Notes: generated from the letters alone by a model not told the origin. Counted from the first letter of the stretch, positions 8,303 to 18,031 are shown. The stretch is DNA of 64,000 nt from Acidobacteriota bacterium (GCA_016213785.1 JACQZQ010000104.1:1-64000), one strand, 5' to 3'. Translations and numbers: made by a program.

Positions 8303-11263
8303 CTATTTATTTATTGTAACTACTACTTCATTAGAAGCAGTGCTTTCACCATTTTCATAAACTGCCGTAACTACATAATTAAAAGTTGCTTTGTTAGTAA
8401 CAGAAACGCTATCAACAAAACTAGTCATAGTTACAGGAACAGTTGCAATTAAGTTTAATGGGCTAAGTAGCACTGGAGCATTAGCAGATCGATAAACATT
8501 ATAGCGTAATAAATTATTTGTCTGAGTAACTCCTGCTAAAGCAATAACTTTTACAGCGCTTTGATTACCAGCACTATCTACTAAGCTTACAGAAACCGCT
8601 TTTAATGTCCCTACTCTAACTTCTTTAAGAAGACCTGAAATAGAAAAATTAATATTAAACTTTGATTGTCCTTGGACAGGACTGCGTACTAAATCTAGGG
8701 TAAATGGAGAGAAATTCTGTAGTCCACTATCACCAACAATCCCTATAGCAAAAACAACTCGGTTAGTGGCATCAAGAAAGCCTAGCGTCATGCCTACTGT
8801 ATCAGCTTCATTATCCACCCCATCAATATTTACTCCAACAGTATCATCTTTATCAAAAATAGCAGCATTAGAGTTCATAATCATTGGTGCAGAGCCAGTA
8901 GCATTATTTCTGCCAATTATAGGAGCAACCTTAGGAGCCAAATTTAAGAACCCTGCATCGTCTCTAATACTACTAGCCCAAATTGCCGCGCTAGGAAAAG
9001 CTTTTACCCCCTTTAGAGTAAAAGGAAAAGTCCCGCTAGTTTGACCTGTAAAATCTAAAGGTTTATTAAATACAGCCTTATCACCAAAAAGCAATAAACT
9101 GCCATTACGAGGAGCAGTAATAGGCTTAATATCTTTACCTAAAAGTACTATTGACACCCCACTTCTTGCGCCTAGATCGCCATCAGGATCAGCAACAGTA
9201 AAACTTGCATTAGCTTTATTTTTTCCTTTTAAGGAAACCTGTAACTGAGAAATTTGTGGGGGTTGACCAGCTAAAAGAGGGTTAGGAGCATTTTCTATTT
9301 GAGAGCGCACGATCCCAAATCTATAGGGGATAAATTTTCCTGTTTTAGAAATAAAAAATTGATCTTGCCCGCTATTTTCTAGCTCAGATAAATCTATGTT
9401 TTGACTTGTAAGCATTGATGTTGCAGGAGCTTGCCATTTAAGACTAACTTTATCTGTCCCTTGTGGTGTAGCCTCAAGACCTTTTACAGGCTGGAAATCA
9501 TTTTTCTGGCTAAATAGGTTAATAGCAAAATCTGTGGCATTAACTGAACCCCAACCACTAGCTAGATCAAAATTAGGTTGTGCAGTAAAGCCTGTTACTC
9601 CGCCACTACTATTATTTCCTGTAGTTACATCATTAAACACTTTTGGCCCACCTACAGCTTGATTTGCTCCTAGAGCATAAATACGGAAATTTGCATTCCC
9701 TAATCTAACACCTTTATTAAATTGTTCTGCTAATGTAAGTATTGCTGCCCAAGAAGGAGCAGAAGCACTTGTGCCTCCAATTACTGTAGTAATACCGCCT
9801 TGAACAATAAAATATCCTGGCCCAGTAGGATCAGCCATTAATGTTACATCTGGAATAGCACGTTTATTATCTCTAGGAACACCTGTTCCAACTTGAAAAA
9901 CAGGTCTTTGATATACAGTGCTAAACCCACCTCCGCCACCTCTTCCAGTATTCCAAACCACTTCCCCACCATAGCCAGTAGCCTCTCCACTAGCGTTAAA
10001 TAAAGGATTTAGTCTTGTACCACCTACAGCCACAACATTTGGAGAAGAAGCAAGCCCATTAACGGCTAAACGCCCATCACGACAATCATTTGCACCATCA
10101 TCACCAGAAGCAACAAAAGTTGTTTGTCCTTGTGTAACTCCTTGGGCATAAAGCATATTAAAGGCTTGTACACTATCCATTAAACGTTGTTCACATAAAC
10201 CAAAACTTAAACTTACAATAGGAATATTAGGAAAATTATTATAAATAGCCTGTAAAGACTGGTTAATTGTTGGAGCAATAACCACTTGAATATTAGCCTT
10301 TGGCGCAACAGCACCAGAAAGTTCTGTATCTAATAAAACTTCTGTTTCTTCAATTCCACCTCTATTAGCTACAGTCCCAAAAGGAAAAACTTTTTGAGGA
10401 TCTTTTTCTGATAAACCAAAATTTGCACGAAATCTTTGTACATCGCTTATATTAAAGTCGCTACGAGCAGCAATAGCAATATCTTGTCCTGTCCCGTCAA
10501 TACCTTGAGTAATTAATGGAGCAGTATTATAAGCAACCTGAAAATCCTTTGGTGCAAGCGATGTACGACCATTAAAAGTAAAGTTGCTAGTATTTTCATT
10601 AGTAGTTTGACTTGATTGTCTAACTTGATTATTACCTTGAGGTATTTTTACTAGAGGCTCTGGTTCAGAAAAATTTTCAAGCCCGCTAATCATCAATATT
10701 TCAGTTGCAAACTCTACAGGAATTTCTGGTGCATAATTTGGAGCAAAATATTCTTTTTCTTCAAATAAGTAATGATTCAGTTCAAGGTTAAAAACTTTTT
10801 CTATTTCTCCAACATTTCCTTGAAAGTCTATTGCTAAACGGTTAGGCCAAGTATGTGTAACTTCAAAACCTTCTGACTCTAGCCAATTAACCATAGCTTG
10901 ATATTTAGTTTCTTCTACGCCAAAACGCTGCCCAAAATCTTTTGGAGTGATCCATTTATGATACTGAGAGGATTTTTCATTATGAAGCTCTTCTATAAAA
11001 GAATCTAGTTTAATAGGGTCTGGCAAATTTAAGACTAAAGTCAGGTTCATTTTTCTCTCTTTAGCCATTCTAGAAAGAAAGCTAGCTTGGTTTAGTTCAG
11101 GGCGAAGTTGTCTAACCAAAGTGACTTTGCCTAATAAATCTTGACTAGCTGAAAAAGCAATTTGCTCAGAATATAAAATCTGAGTGCTAAAAATTCCTAA
11201 AATCAAAGTAATTAATAGTAATATTTTTTTAAAGGAAAATGTGTCTAAGCGATACTGTAGCAT
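8303..11263 (-). CDS. S53 family (sedolisin/kumamolisin-like) secreted pro-peptidase
   Basis: This is a secreted serine-carboxyl peptidase of 986 residues. A signal anchor is at 12-32. The pro-kumamolisin activation domain is at about 45-195 (SSQYHKWITPKDFGQRFG is its hallmark). The catalytic domain is at about 235-585, with the Glu308/Asp312 pair (EVLLD), the oxyanion-hole Asp in VASGDDG (about 388) and nucleophile Ser499 in GGTSASAPSWAA. The calcium site DVTTGNNSSGG...ASGWGS closes the domain. The last 400 residues are not part of the minimal enzyme: Ig/FN3-like segments, ending with an FN3 pattern (LRYNVYRSANAP...TFNYVVTAVYENG). All catalytic residues are present, so it should be active after propeptide removal, probably at acid pH by analogy with the family. 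The ribosome site AGAGG precedes ATG 11263. The gene is probably monocistronic. Confidence 0.93.
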   Translation of the reverse strand: MLQYRLDTFSFKKILLLITLILGIFSTQILYSEQIAFSASQDLLGKVTLVRQLRPELNQASFLSRMAKERKMNLTLVLNLPDPIKLDSFIEELHNEKSSQYHKWITPKDFGQRFGVEETKYQAMVNWLESEGFEVTHTWPNRLAIDFQGNVGEIEKVFNLELNHYLFEEKEYFAPNYAPEIPVEFATEILMISGLENFSEPEPLVKIPQGNNQVRQSSQTTNENTSNFTFNGRTSLAPKDFQVAYNTAPLITQGIDGTGQDIAIAARSDFNISDVQRFRANFGLSEKDPQKVFPFGTVANRGGIEETEVLLDTELSGAVAPKANIQVVIAPTINQSLQAIYNNFPNIPIVSLSFGLCEQRLMDSVQAFNMLYAQGVTQGQTTFVASGDDGANDCRDGRLAVNGLASSPNVVAVGGTRLNPLFNASGEATGYGGEVVWNTGRGGGGGFSTVYQRPVFQVGTGVPRDNKRAIPDVTLMADPTGPGYFIVQGGITTVIGGTSASAPSWAAILTLAEQFNKGVRLGNANFRIYALGANQAVGGPKVFNDVTTGNNSSGGVTGFTAQPNFDLASGWGSVNATDFAINLFSQKNDFQPVKGLEATPQGTDKVSLKWQAPATSMLTSQNIDLSELENSGQDQFFISKTGKFIPYRFGIVRSQIENAPNPLLAGQPPQISQLQVSLKGKNKANASFTVADPDGDLGARSGVSIVLLGKDIKPITAPRNGSLLLFGDKAVFNKPLDFTGQTSGTFPFTLKGVKAFPSAAIWASSIRDDAGFLNLAPKVAPIIGRNNATGSAPMIMNSNAAIFDKDDTVGVNIDGVDNEADTVGMTLGFLDATNRVVFAIGIVGDSGLQNFSPFTLDLVRSPVQGQSKFNINFSISGLLKEVRVGTLKAVSVSLVDSAGNQSAVKVIALAGVTQTNNLLRYNVYRSANAPVLLSPLNLIATVPVTMTSFVDSVSVTNKATFNYVVTAVYENGESTASNEVVVTINK

Positions 11264-11424
11264 TTTCTAAACCTCTGCTATCTCTCGTTAAATATTGATG
11301 ATATTTAATATATGTTTGAAAAGATATAAACTATGATAGCTATTTTCCTAAAATCAGTCCAGAAAATTAACCTTTGTAGTTTACCTAGTAGATAGTGTAT
11401 ATTTTTATTTATCTTTATATCTTT

Positions 11425-11943
11425 ATGAGTTTAATCAAACATAATTGTAGCCATTGTGATGCAGACTTAGAGTTTCCAGAACAACTCTCTCGTGTGTGTT
11501 GTCCACAATGTCATAATCAATTTCTAGTAGAAATCTATGAAGATGTGGTTAGCTTAAAATGGCTAAAAGATGCTCCACCTCTTCCTAAATTTGATTTATC
11601 CAACTCAAATAACTCTAAAAACCAAGCCCTTAGTTTAAGCGAACAATTAAAAGTCTTAGATCAACAAATTTATGAAATAGATCGCAAGGTAAAACAGCGC
11701 CGTAGTTCAGCATCTTCAAGCTTTTTAGTAGCGTTTATGTTTTTCTTTTTTGCCTTTTCAGGACTGTTAATTAACCGAATTGTAATTGCGGTTTGTTGTG
11801 GCACTATTTCTACAGCAATGATCTTACTTACAGGAAGTTCTTTACAAGAGTCTGCACGCTCTCGCAAATCTCTAGCTATTTTAGTTTACCAACGCGAACA
11901 ATTAGCTAGAGAACTTAGTTTTAGCCAACCTAGAATATTTTAG
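11425..11943 (+). CDS. Zinc-ribbon membrane protein with coiled coil
   Basis: The 172-residue protein begins with a zinc ribbon (CSHC near residue 8 and CPQC near 26). A charged coiled-coil stretch (LSEQLKVLDQQIYEIDRKVK) and two adjacent hydrophobic segments (about 99-134) follow, then a cytoplasmic-looking basic tail. I place the start at ATG 11425 because the extra ten residues of the longer frame are only aromatic and hydrophobic and carry no ribosome site. There is no clear Shine-Dalgarno sequence at either start. The function is unknown; proteins of this layout are common in bacteria with many zinc-ribbon membrane proteins. Confidence 0.65.
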   Translation: MSLIKHNCSHCDADLEFPEQLSRVCCPQCHNQFLVEIYEDVVSLKWLKDAPPLPKFDLSNSNNSKNQALSLSEQLKVLDQQIYEIDRKVKQRRSSASSSFLVAFMFFFFAFSGLLINRIVIAVCCGTISTAMILLTGSSLQESARSRKSLAILVYQREQLARELSFSQPRIF

Positions 11944-11956
11944 CTTTCAAAATAAT

Positions 11957-12394
11957 TTATCCAAAAAGCCATGCCATTAATCTTGCTAAAAAACCCTTTT
12001 TAGGTTCTTCTACTTTATTAGAAGCACTTTGAGATGATGCAATTTTATTAGATGGGTCTTCCCAAACTTGTGCTTTAGGCTGCTCTTGATTTTCTAGTGA
12101 AACAGTTTGTTTTTCAGCTACAGCTTTTCTTAGCTGATCAACTGTAAGTCCTCCACCTACAACTGTTGCCATATCTTCAATAGGTTTAGAGTCTTTAGCC
12201 TCAGCAGCTTGTTTTTCGGCTACAGCTTTTCTTAATTGATCAACTGTAAGTCCTCCACCTACAACGGTTGCCATATCATCAACAGGTTTAGATGCAGCTT
12301 GTTTTTCGGCTACAGCTTTTTTTAAATCGTTGACATTAAATCCTCCGCCTATAACGGTTGCCATATCATCAATATTTTTTTCGTCTGACATCAT
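11957..12394 (-). CDS. Small triple-repeat protein with amphipathic C-terminus, function unknown
   Basis: The 145-residue protein has three tandem units of roughly 30-35 residues, each DMATV(V/I)GGG followed by a short helix (LTVDQLRKAVAEKQ in units two and three). A linker rich in Ser/Gln/Glu and a basic-hydrophobic tail (KKGFLARLMAWLFG) that could bind a membrane follow. The repeats are also visible in the DNA (about 12100-12370): units two and three are nearly identical and unit one is more diverged. The threonine in an acidic context (DDMATVVGGG) resembles Ser/Thr-kinase target sites that bind FHA domains, but that is speculation. Start ATG 12394 follows AGGG; the next codon is also ATG. 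It is convergent with the zinc-ribbon gene. Confidence 0.7.
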   Translation of the reverse strand: MMSDEKNIDDMATVIGGGFNVNDLKKAVAEKQAASKPVDDMATVVGGGLTVDQLRKAVAEKQAAEAKDSKPIEDMATVVGGGLTVDQLRKAVAEKQTVSLENQEQPKAQVWEDPSNKIASSQSASNKVEEPKKGFLARLMAWLFG

Positions 12395-12650
12395 AATATC
12401 CCTAATTTTTAAGATTTTTCTTAGCTATCAAAAATGCCCATATTTTTGCATAAACTACTGAAGCCATCAAGATTGAGGAGAAAGACACTAGACTAAGTGT
12501 TATTTTGTATATTTCCTCATAGGCAAATGTGTGGAAAACATAAACTCTAACTGACATTCTCCACATAGGAGCTATTTAGCCCCAAGTATTAGTATTAGGC
12601 CATCAAATTTTTCTTCTATTTTTCTTCTAATTTTCTTCTAAGGAGTTTTT

Positions 12651-13382
12651 ATGAAAAGCAACCTAAGATACTACGTATTAGCAATAATGATGGTTATATG
12701 TATAATCCGCCTTACCTATAAAGAGCAAACCCTTCCTACAAAACCTATAGACGACCAAACCCAAATAACCCCTACTGTTAGCGTCCAACCACTTAATCCA
12801 ACTGTTGCATTTAATAGCAATATTGCTAGTGATTATACAAATAACACAGCTACAATAAATACAGATAGTAACACTACTTTAGCAGAAGAAGATGAGCCTG
12901 TAGAAGAAAGTTGCGTTGAGCCTAGTGATATAAAGCTAATAAAAGAAACCTCTTTAGACGAGCTAAAAGCACAGGGTTGGCGATTTCCTCAAAAAACAGA
13001 CTACTACTCTGAGACTTATACTGAAATTAAAAAATATTATAAAAACTCTTTAGAAGCAGATTTTGATAATAATGGCTTAAAAGATAAGGCTGTTTTTATG
13101 CTTAGAGATAACCATGATGCATATGATGGAAAAGAACACGCTTTATTTGTTTTACTAGCTCAAAAACAAACTGCCCCTAAAATATTTTATATGAAGCAAG
13201 GAGAAGGATTTGTTTATGGTGGGTTAACACTACAAAAACCTGAACTTTTTGAGTTAGGAGACTGCAAAATAGATTTGCAAAGCCCTGCATTAAACCTCTC
13301 TAATTATGAAAGTTGTGGCGGAGAAATAATGTATTGGGATAAAGAACAAGGTAAGTTTTTAAGTATTTACACTGGCTGCTAA
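12651..13382 (+). CDS. Unknown membrane-anchored or exported protein, 243 residues
   Basis: Residues 7-22 form a single hydrophobic segment after a short basic N-terminus, so the protein is exported or anchored. A Thr/Asn-rich linker (about 24-85) leads to a folded domain with ADFDNNGLKDKAVFML, an EF-hand-like Asp/Asn loop of the kind seen in VCBS/FG-GAP-type folds, and three cysteines that could form disulfides. AAGGAG directly precedes the ATG. In front of that, TTTTCTTCTA is repeated three times (12610-12640). A strong terminator follows. I do not recognise the family. Confidence 0.7.
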   Translation: MKSNLRYYVLAIMMVICIIRLTYKEQTLPTKPIDDQTQITPTVSVQPLNPTVAFNSNIASDYTNNTATINTDSNTTLAEEDEPVEESCVEPSDIKLIKETSLDELKAQGWRFPQKTDYYSETYTEIKKYYKNSLEADFDNNGLKDKAVFMLRDNHDAYDGKEHALFVLLAQKQTAPKIFYMKQGEGFVYGGLTLQKPELFELGDCKIDLQSPALNLSNYESCGGEIMYWDKEQGKFLSIYTGC

Positions 13383-13408
13383 TAAATCATTTTTGCTAAG
13401 TTACTTAT

Positions 13409-13437
13409 AGGAAGACCTTTAAAAGTCTTCCTTTTTT
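13409..13437 (+). terminator. Rho-independent terminator
   Basis: AGGAAGAC (13409-13416) pairs with GTCTTCCT (13425-13432) and is followed by a run of six T. It serves the gene ending at 13382 and overlaps the last codons of the convergent glcE-like gene. Confidence 0.85.
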
Positions 13438-14806
13438 AAATTCCCCCCAGAAACCTTCCTGGATTAAGTATTTCTAATGGATCAAGTTTTTGTTTTATTG
13501 TCCTCATCAAAGCTATACTTATAGGAGAAGTTCCCCATCTATCAAGCTTATCTTGAAAAGTATCATCCTCTAAAACTAAAACCCCGCTAGATTTTTCACA
13601 TACATCTCTTAGCTCTTTGATTACAGAATATAGCTTAAGATATTTCTCATCCTCTAAATTAATTTCTGCTACGCCATTTTGTAAAAATTCGCTCTGACTT
13701 ATAAAACCTCTTACTACGCCATTTCCAACATGGGCAAGTAAAGCAAAATTTTTAGTAACACTAGATAAGGCTTTTTCTATTATGCTAACTAAGCTAATAC
13801 ATTTTGAAGGAAGACTTGTAGCACGAAATAGTCCCAATGATAAGTAGTCGCTAGTAAAATCTATTACCTTTTGCCAACCTAAATATTCTTTATCAGATCC
13901 AGATAAACAAGTAATATTTTCTGCTCTATCTGACCAAAATTCTTTTGTAGAGTCTATTTGATATTTAATCGCTTGATTTGAGCCTACAAAATGAGCAGCT
14001 AAAACCCACTGATTTGATTTTATATTTAAGTGAGGAAAACAATTTTTAGCTGCTTGAAAATTAAGTAGTTCTAATGCATTTGGCTCAAGTTGGCTATCTA
14101 AAAGTAATCTAGATGCATCAGAAAGATTTGAAAAATTAAAGACTCCTAAAACCAAGCTTTCTTCTGTTGGTTTAGGACGCAACTTAAAGCTAGCTTCGGC
14201 AATAATACAAAGCGTTCCAAAACTCCCTGCATAAAGCTTCATTAAGTCATAGCCAGCAACATTTTTTACTACTTTTCCACCTGCTTTTGAAATTTCACCA
14301 TTAGCGGTAACAACTTTTATACCTATTAACCAATCGCGTACTGTTCCACCAGATAGGCGTGATGGGCCATAGCTACTTGTAGCAATAACTCCGCCTAAAG
14401 TGGCAAATTCAGCAAATGGTGGATTAAGCGGCAAATATTGGCCTAAGTTTCCTAAAGATTCTTGAAATTTAGCAAATTTACATCCAGCCTGAACAGTAGT
14501 TGTTAAGTCTGCGGCTTCGTGTTCTAAAATTTGGCTCATTTGTTCTAAGGAAAGAAAAAAATCTGCTTTTTTTGGAGCATTGCCTAATTTTAACTTAGTC
14601 CCTCCACCTAGAGGAACTACAGACCATTTTTCTAATGTTGCTAGTTTTAAGACTTCTGCTAATTCTTCTATAGACTTAACATACACTATTGGCAAAGGTT
14701 TTATAGTTGGCCGAAAATATTTGCTTTGCCAGCTATATTTATTGTTATTTTCGCCATCTACAACTTGCTTAGCACCTAAAAGAGCTTCTAACTTTTGTAA
14801 CTCCAA
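13436..14806 (-). CDS. glcE: FAD-binding oxidase, GlcE-like (glycolate oxidase FAD subunit family)
   Basis: This FAD-linked oxidase has a PCMH-type FAD domain (about residues 40-215) with LGGGTKLKLG, TLGGVIATSSYGPSRLSGG and GGKVVKNVAGYDLMKLYAG, the last being typical of GlcE, plus the C-terminal ILNPGRFLGG. GlcE forms part of a membrane-associated glycolate dehydrogenase with GlcD and GlcF, neither of which is in the window, so the substrate is unproven. The longest frame starts at TTG 14827. TTG 14806 is better: AGGAG lies seven bases upstream, inside the end of the DUF309 gene (CAGGAGTAA), giving 456 residues and translational coupling. It is the last gene of the guaA operon. Confidence 0.85.
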   Translation of the reverse strand: MELQKLEALLGAKQVVDGENNNKYSWQSKYFRPTIKPLPIVYVKSIEELAEVLKLATLEKWSVVPLGGGTKLKLGNAPKKADFFLSLEQMSQILEHEAADLTTTVQAGCKFAKFQESLGNLGQYLPLNPPFAEFATLGGVIATSSYGPSRLSGGTVRDWLIGIKVVTANGEISKAGGKVVKNVAGYDLMKLYAGSFGTLCIIAEASFKLRPKPTEESLVLGVFNFSNLSDASRLLLDSQLEPNALELLNFQAAKNCFPHLNIKSNQWVLAAHFVGSNQAIKYQIDSTKEFWSDRAENITCLSGSDKEYLGWQKVIDFTSDYLSLGLFRATSLPSKCISLVSIIEKALSSVTKNFALLAHVGNGVVRGFISQSEFLQNGVAEINLEDEKYLKLYSVIKELRDVCEKSSGVLVLEDDTFQDKLDRWGTSPISIALMRTIKQKLDPLEILNPGRFLGGI

Positions 14807-14810
14807 ACTT

Positions 14811-15203
14811 TTACTCCTGTAAAACAATAAGAGGATAAGTAAGGTTAAGATTTTCCCCTAGTATAGTTTCGCTCGTTTCTAAGACATCGGCAAGGAAATT
14901 GCGCAGTTCTTTAGTAAAAGATTTTAATTCTAAAGACATATAAGGTGAAGGAAGAGTTTCAAGCTTTTTTAATGCATTATTAATACAAAGATGTGCGCCA
15001 CGAGCATTATTTTTTTCATAATGAAAAAGTGCAGCAGCGACTTGGATTAACCCTTGATAAAAAAGCTTTTTCTCCCCCTTAGATTCTTTCCAAATATGTT
15101 CCCAAGCCTCATGAGCATGCCAATATTTTCCTTTATTAAAAAGGTCTATACCTTCAAAATATTCTTTTGGATAAAGCGCTTGATGCTCTTTTGTATAAAA
15201 CAT
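14811..15203 (-). CDS. DUF309 family protein
   Basis: The 130-residue all-helical protein carries the DUF309 pattern: FEGIDLFNKGKYWHAHEAWE, then FYQGLIQVAAALFHYEKNN with the small residues and histidines in place. Its biochemical function is not known; the conserved His/Glu pairs suggest metal binding. The start is ATG 15203, one base after the guaA stop codon, with GGGA as a weak ribosome site. The longer frame would lie entirely within guaA. Its stop codon overlaps the ribosome site of the following glcE-like gene, so the three genes are probably translated in a coupled way. Confidence 0.88.
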   Translation of the reverse strand: MFYTKEHQALYPKEYFEGIDLFNKGKYWHAHEAWEHIWKESKGEKKLFYQGLIQVAAALFHYEKNNARGAHLCINNALKKLETLPSPYMSLELKSFTKELRNFLADVLETSETILGENLNLTYPLIVLQE

Positions 15204-15204
15204 T

Positions 15205-16743
15205 TTATTCCCATTCAATTGTGCTAGGGGGTTTTGAAGAAACATCATAAACTACTCGATTAATTCCTTTTACTTCAGAGATAATCCGGCTAGAAATACG
15301 ATGTAGTACATCATAAGGAAGTCTTACCCAATCAGCAGTCATTCCATCTTGGCTATGTACTGCTCTAATAGCAGCAACATTTTCATAAGTACGAGAATCT
15401 CCCATAACTCCAACAGTTTGAATAGGTAAGAGAACTGCAAAAGCCTGCCAAATTTCATCATAAAGATTTGCTCGTCGAATTTCTTCAATCACAATTTTGT
15501 CAGCATTTTGGAGTATAATAATTCGATCTGCTGTAACTTCACCTAATATTCTAACTGCTAACCCTGGCCCAGGAAAAGGTTGTCGGCTAATAATTTCATT
15601 TGAAAGTCCTAGTTCTCGCCCTAGCTGTCTTACTTCGTCTTTGAAAAGCTCTCGTAGTGGTTCAACTAGTTTTAATGACATTTTTTCTGGCAACCCACCA
15701 ACATTGTGATGAGATTTTATTACTGCCGAAGGGCCTTTTACCGAAACTGATTCAATTACATCAGGGTAAAGCGTACCTTGAACTAAAAAGTCTACTTTTC
15801 CTAACTTATTTGCTTCTTCTTGAAAGACTTCAATAAACTCATTTCCTATTTTCTTACGTTTTAGCTCAGGATCTTCTACACCAATAAGTTTACCTAAAAA
15901 TCTTTCTCCTGCTGCTATACCAACAACATTTAGGTGCATATTTTCTTTATAAATTTTTAGAACTTCAACAAATTCATCTTTGCGAAGTAGCCCGTTATCA
16001 ATAAATAAACAGGTTAGACGAGAACCTATAGCGCGATCAACTAAGGCTGCGGCTACAGAAGAATCAACTCCTCCTGAAAGCCCACAAATTACATGTCTCT
16101 CTCCAACTTGCTCACGGATTGTCGCTACAGCTTCATCAATAAAGGCGCTCATTGTCCAATCTCTATGACAAGAACAAATATCTAGAAAATTACCTAAAAT
16201 TTCTTTTCCTTGTGCAGTATGAACAACTTCAGGGTGAAACTGTAATGCATAATAATTACGTGAAGTATCTTCAGCAGCACCTAAGGCATTTTCTGTTTTA
16301 GCTGTAGAGATAAAACCTGCTGGAAGTTCACTAACATAATCTCCATGACTCATCCAAACAGGTAGGGTAGTTGCAAATCCATCAAATAAACGGCTTGACC
16401 CACTTACATTTATTTCTGCTGCTCCATATTCTCGTTGTTTAGAAGGAGAAACTTTTCCACCTAAAAAATAGGCTAAAAGTTGAAAACCATAGCATATTCC
16501 TAAAGTAGGAACACTTAAGTTTAAGATTTCTCTATCACAATGAGGAGCATCTTTTTCATAAACAGAAGCAGGGCCACCTGAGAGAATTATGCCTTTGGGA
16601 TTTTTTGCTTTAATTTTCTCTATGGGCGTGTTAAAAGGTAAGATTTCACAGTAAACATTTAATTCGCGGATTCTTCTTGCAATTAATTGAGTGTACTGAG
16701 AACCAAAGTCAAGAATCAAAATAATATTAGATTTGTTACTCAC
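15205..16743 (-). CDS. guaA: GMP synthase (glutamine-hydrolysing)
   Basis: GuaA makes GMP from XMP, ATP and glutamine. The class I glutaminase domain shows GGPASVY, the nucleophile Cys84 in GICYGFQ, and the His/Glu of LQFHPEV. The ATP-pyrophosphatase domain follows with the PP-loop [12 protein letters not shown] and the C-terminal dimer domain with [12 protein letters not shown] and the invariant tail PPSTIEWE. The frame can be extended to 16818, but starting at GTG 16743 puts the protein (512 residues) in register with homologues, just before [12 protein letters not shown], with a weak AGAG upstream. It is the first gene of the operon with DUF309 and the glcE-like gene. Confidence 0.96.
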   Translation of the reverse strand: MSNKSNIILILDFGSQYTQLIARRIRELNVYCEILPFNTPIEKIKAKNPKGIILSGGPASVYEKDAPHCDREILNLSVPTLGICYGFQLLAYFLGGKVSPSKQREYGAAEINVSGSSRLFDGFATTLPVWMSHGDYVSELPAGFISTAKTENALGAAEDTSRNYYALQFHPEVVHTAQGKEILGNFLDICSCHRDWTMSAFIDEAVATIREQVGERHVICGLSGGVDSSVAAALVDRAIGSRLTCLFIDNGLLRKDEFVEVLKIYKENMHLNVVGIAAGERFLGKLIGVEDPELKRKKIGNEFIEVFQEEANKLGKVDFLVQGTLYPDVIESVSVKGPSAVIKSHHNVGGLPEKMSLKLVEPLRELFKDEVRQLGRELGLSNEIISRQPFPGPGLAVRILGEVTADRIIILQNADKIVIEEIRRANLYDEIWQAFAVLLPIQTVGVMGDSRTYENVAAIRAVHSQDGMTADWVRLPYDVLHRISSRIISEVKGINRVVYDVSSKPPSTIEWE

Positions 16744-16864
16744 AATGTTAGCTCTATAAGTTAAAATACTAGGCTTTAGAAATTTGTCATTATAGAAGAC
16801 TAACCAAGTGAGGTGCAAATAAAGCTAGGGCATTATTGCCAACTTACTCTAGGATTAGGCGGTT

Positions 16865-18031
16865 ATGAAAAATTTAGTACTATCAAAATACTCTAAACTA
16901 ATTTCTTTATCTCTAATATGTTTGTTTTTATTTAACATAGATGTTTTTGCTCAACGTAAAAAACAAGAAAAAGAGCGTAGAGAAAGACAAAAACGTGAGA
17001 AAGTCAAAAAAAATGCTATGGCTAAACTAGATGGTCTACCATCTGCATTTGTCTTTGAGTGGCAGTTTGCAAGCCGTAACACTACAAAACTTCCTGCTTT
17101 AGCCTCAAGCGATACAGTTTATTTACCTCTTGATGATGGCAGAGTAATTGCGTTAGAAGCTCAAACAGGTCAACTACGTTGGGAAACACAGCCTGGAGGA
17201 AAAATAGTCTCTCCACTAATTGCAAATGATGAGCAGATCTATATTTCAAGCCGTCTAGAAACAGAAACCGGGTCTGAAGGAGTTTTAAGGGTAATCAATA
17301 AACGTTCAGGCTTAACATCTTGGACAAAAAAATTTACCCAAGCGTTTTCTAATCCATTAACTTTAATTGATCAAACAATTTACGGTGCAAGCCTAGATAA
17401 TAATTTTTACTCTTTAGATAGTAAATCAGGCAATATAAACTGGTCTATTTCCTTAGGCTCTGTAGCTAAAGCTAAACCATTAGTCACAGATGAAGAAATT
17501 TTTATTGGTACAGAAGCAGGGCTTATATATTCGCTTTCTAGAAATGATGGAAAAGAAATTTGGCAATTTCAAGCTCAAGGCCCTTTACGTGCTAGTGTAA
17601 GTATTGAAGGCGATGAAGTTTTTTTAGGTGATAGCCTAGGACATGTTTATTGTTTAGATAGAGATACAGGTAAGTTAATTTGGACAATTCGTACAGGTGC
17701 AGCAGTAGAATCAGCACCTCAAGTTTTTGGTAAACTCTTAGTTGTTACATCTTTTGATAATTTTGTTTATGGGTTTAATGCTAAAAATGGGGATACAGTT
17801 TGGAAAGTCCGCCTAAATGGACGTTTAAGCTTTGATCCTATTGTTAGTAGCAATCAATTACTAATCACTCCTCAAAGTAGCGATAAGCTATTTTTACTAT
17901 CAAGCACAGGAAAAGCTCTAGGACAATTTCAAATTGAAAATACTAACATAATTATTGCACCTCCTACGCTTGAGGCTAATGGGCTTTTTTTAGTAACAGA
18001 TGAAGGTTTAGTAGCTGCCCGTGCTAAATAA
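16865..18031 (+). CDS. Exported PQQ-type beta-propeller repeat protein (BamB-like)
   Basis: Residues 10-29 form a signal peptide ending FA|Q. A very basic segment follows (about 30-54, alternating Lys/Arg/Glu). The rest consists of seven or so repeats with the PQQ/pyrrolo-quinoline blade pattern, such as VYLPLDDGRVIALEAQTGQLRW, VYCLDRDTGKLIWT and VYGFNAKNGDTVWKV. These repeats build a propeller as in BamB of the outer-membrane barrel machine. It lacks the lipobox and the enzyme residues of quinoprotein dehydrogenases, so a scaffolding role is more likely. ligA begins 32 bp downstream with its own AAGGAG, so they may be cotranscribed. Confidence 0.85.
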   Translation: MKNLVLSKYSKLISLSLICLFLFNIDVFAQRKKQEKERRERQKREKVKKNAMAKLDGLPSAFVFEWQFASRNTTKLPALASSDTVYLPLDDGRVIALEAQTGQLRWETQPGGKIVSPLIANDEQIYISSRLETETGSEGVLRVINKRSGLTSWTKKFTQAFSNPLTLIDQTIYGASLDNNFYSLDSKSGNINWSISLGSVAKAKPLVTDEEIFIGTEAGLIYSLSRNDGKEIWQFQAQGPLRASVSIEGDEVFLGDSLGHVYCLDRDTGKLIWTIRTGAAVESAPQVFGKLLVVTSFDNFVYGFNAKNGDTVWKVRLNGRLSFDPIVSSNQLLITPQSSDKLFLLSSTGKALGQFQIENTNIIIAPPTLEANGLFLVTDEGLVAARAK

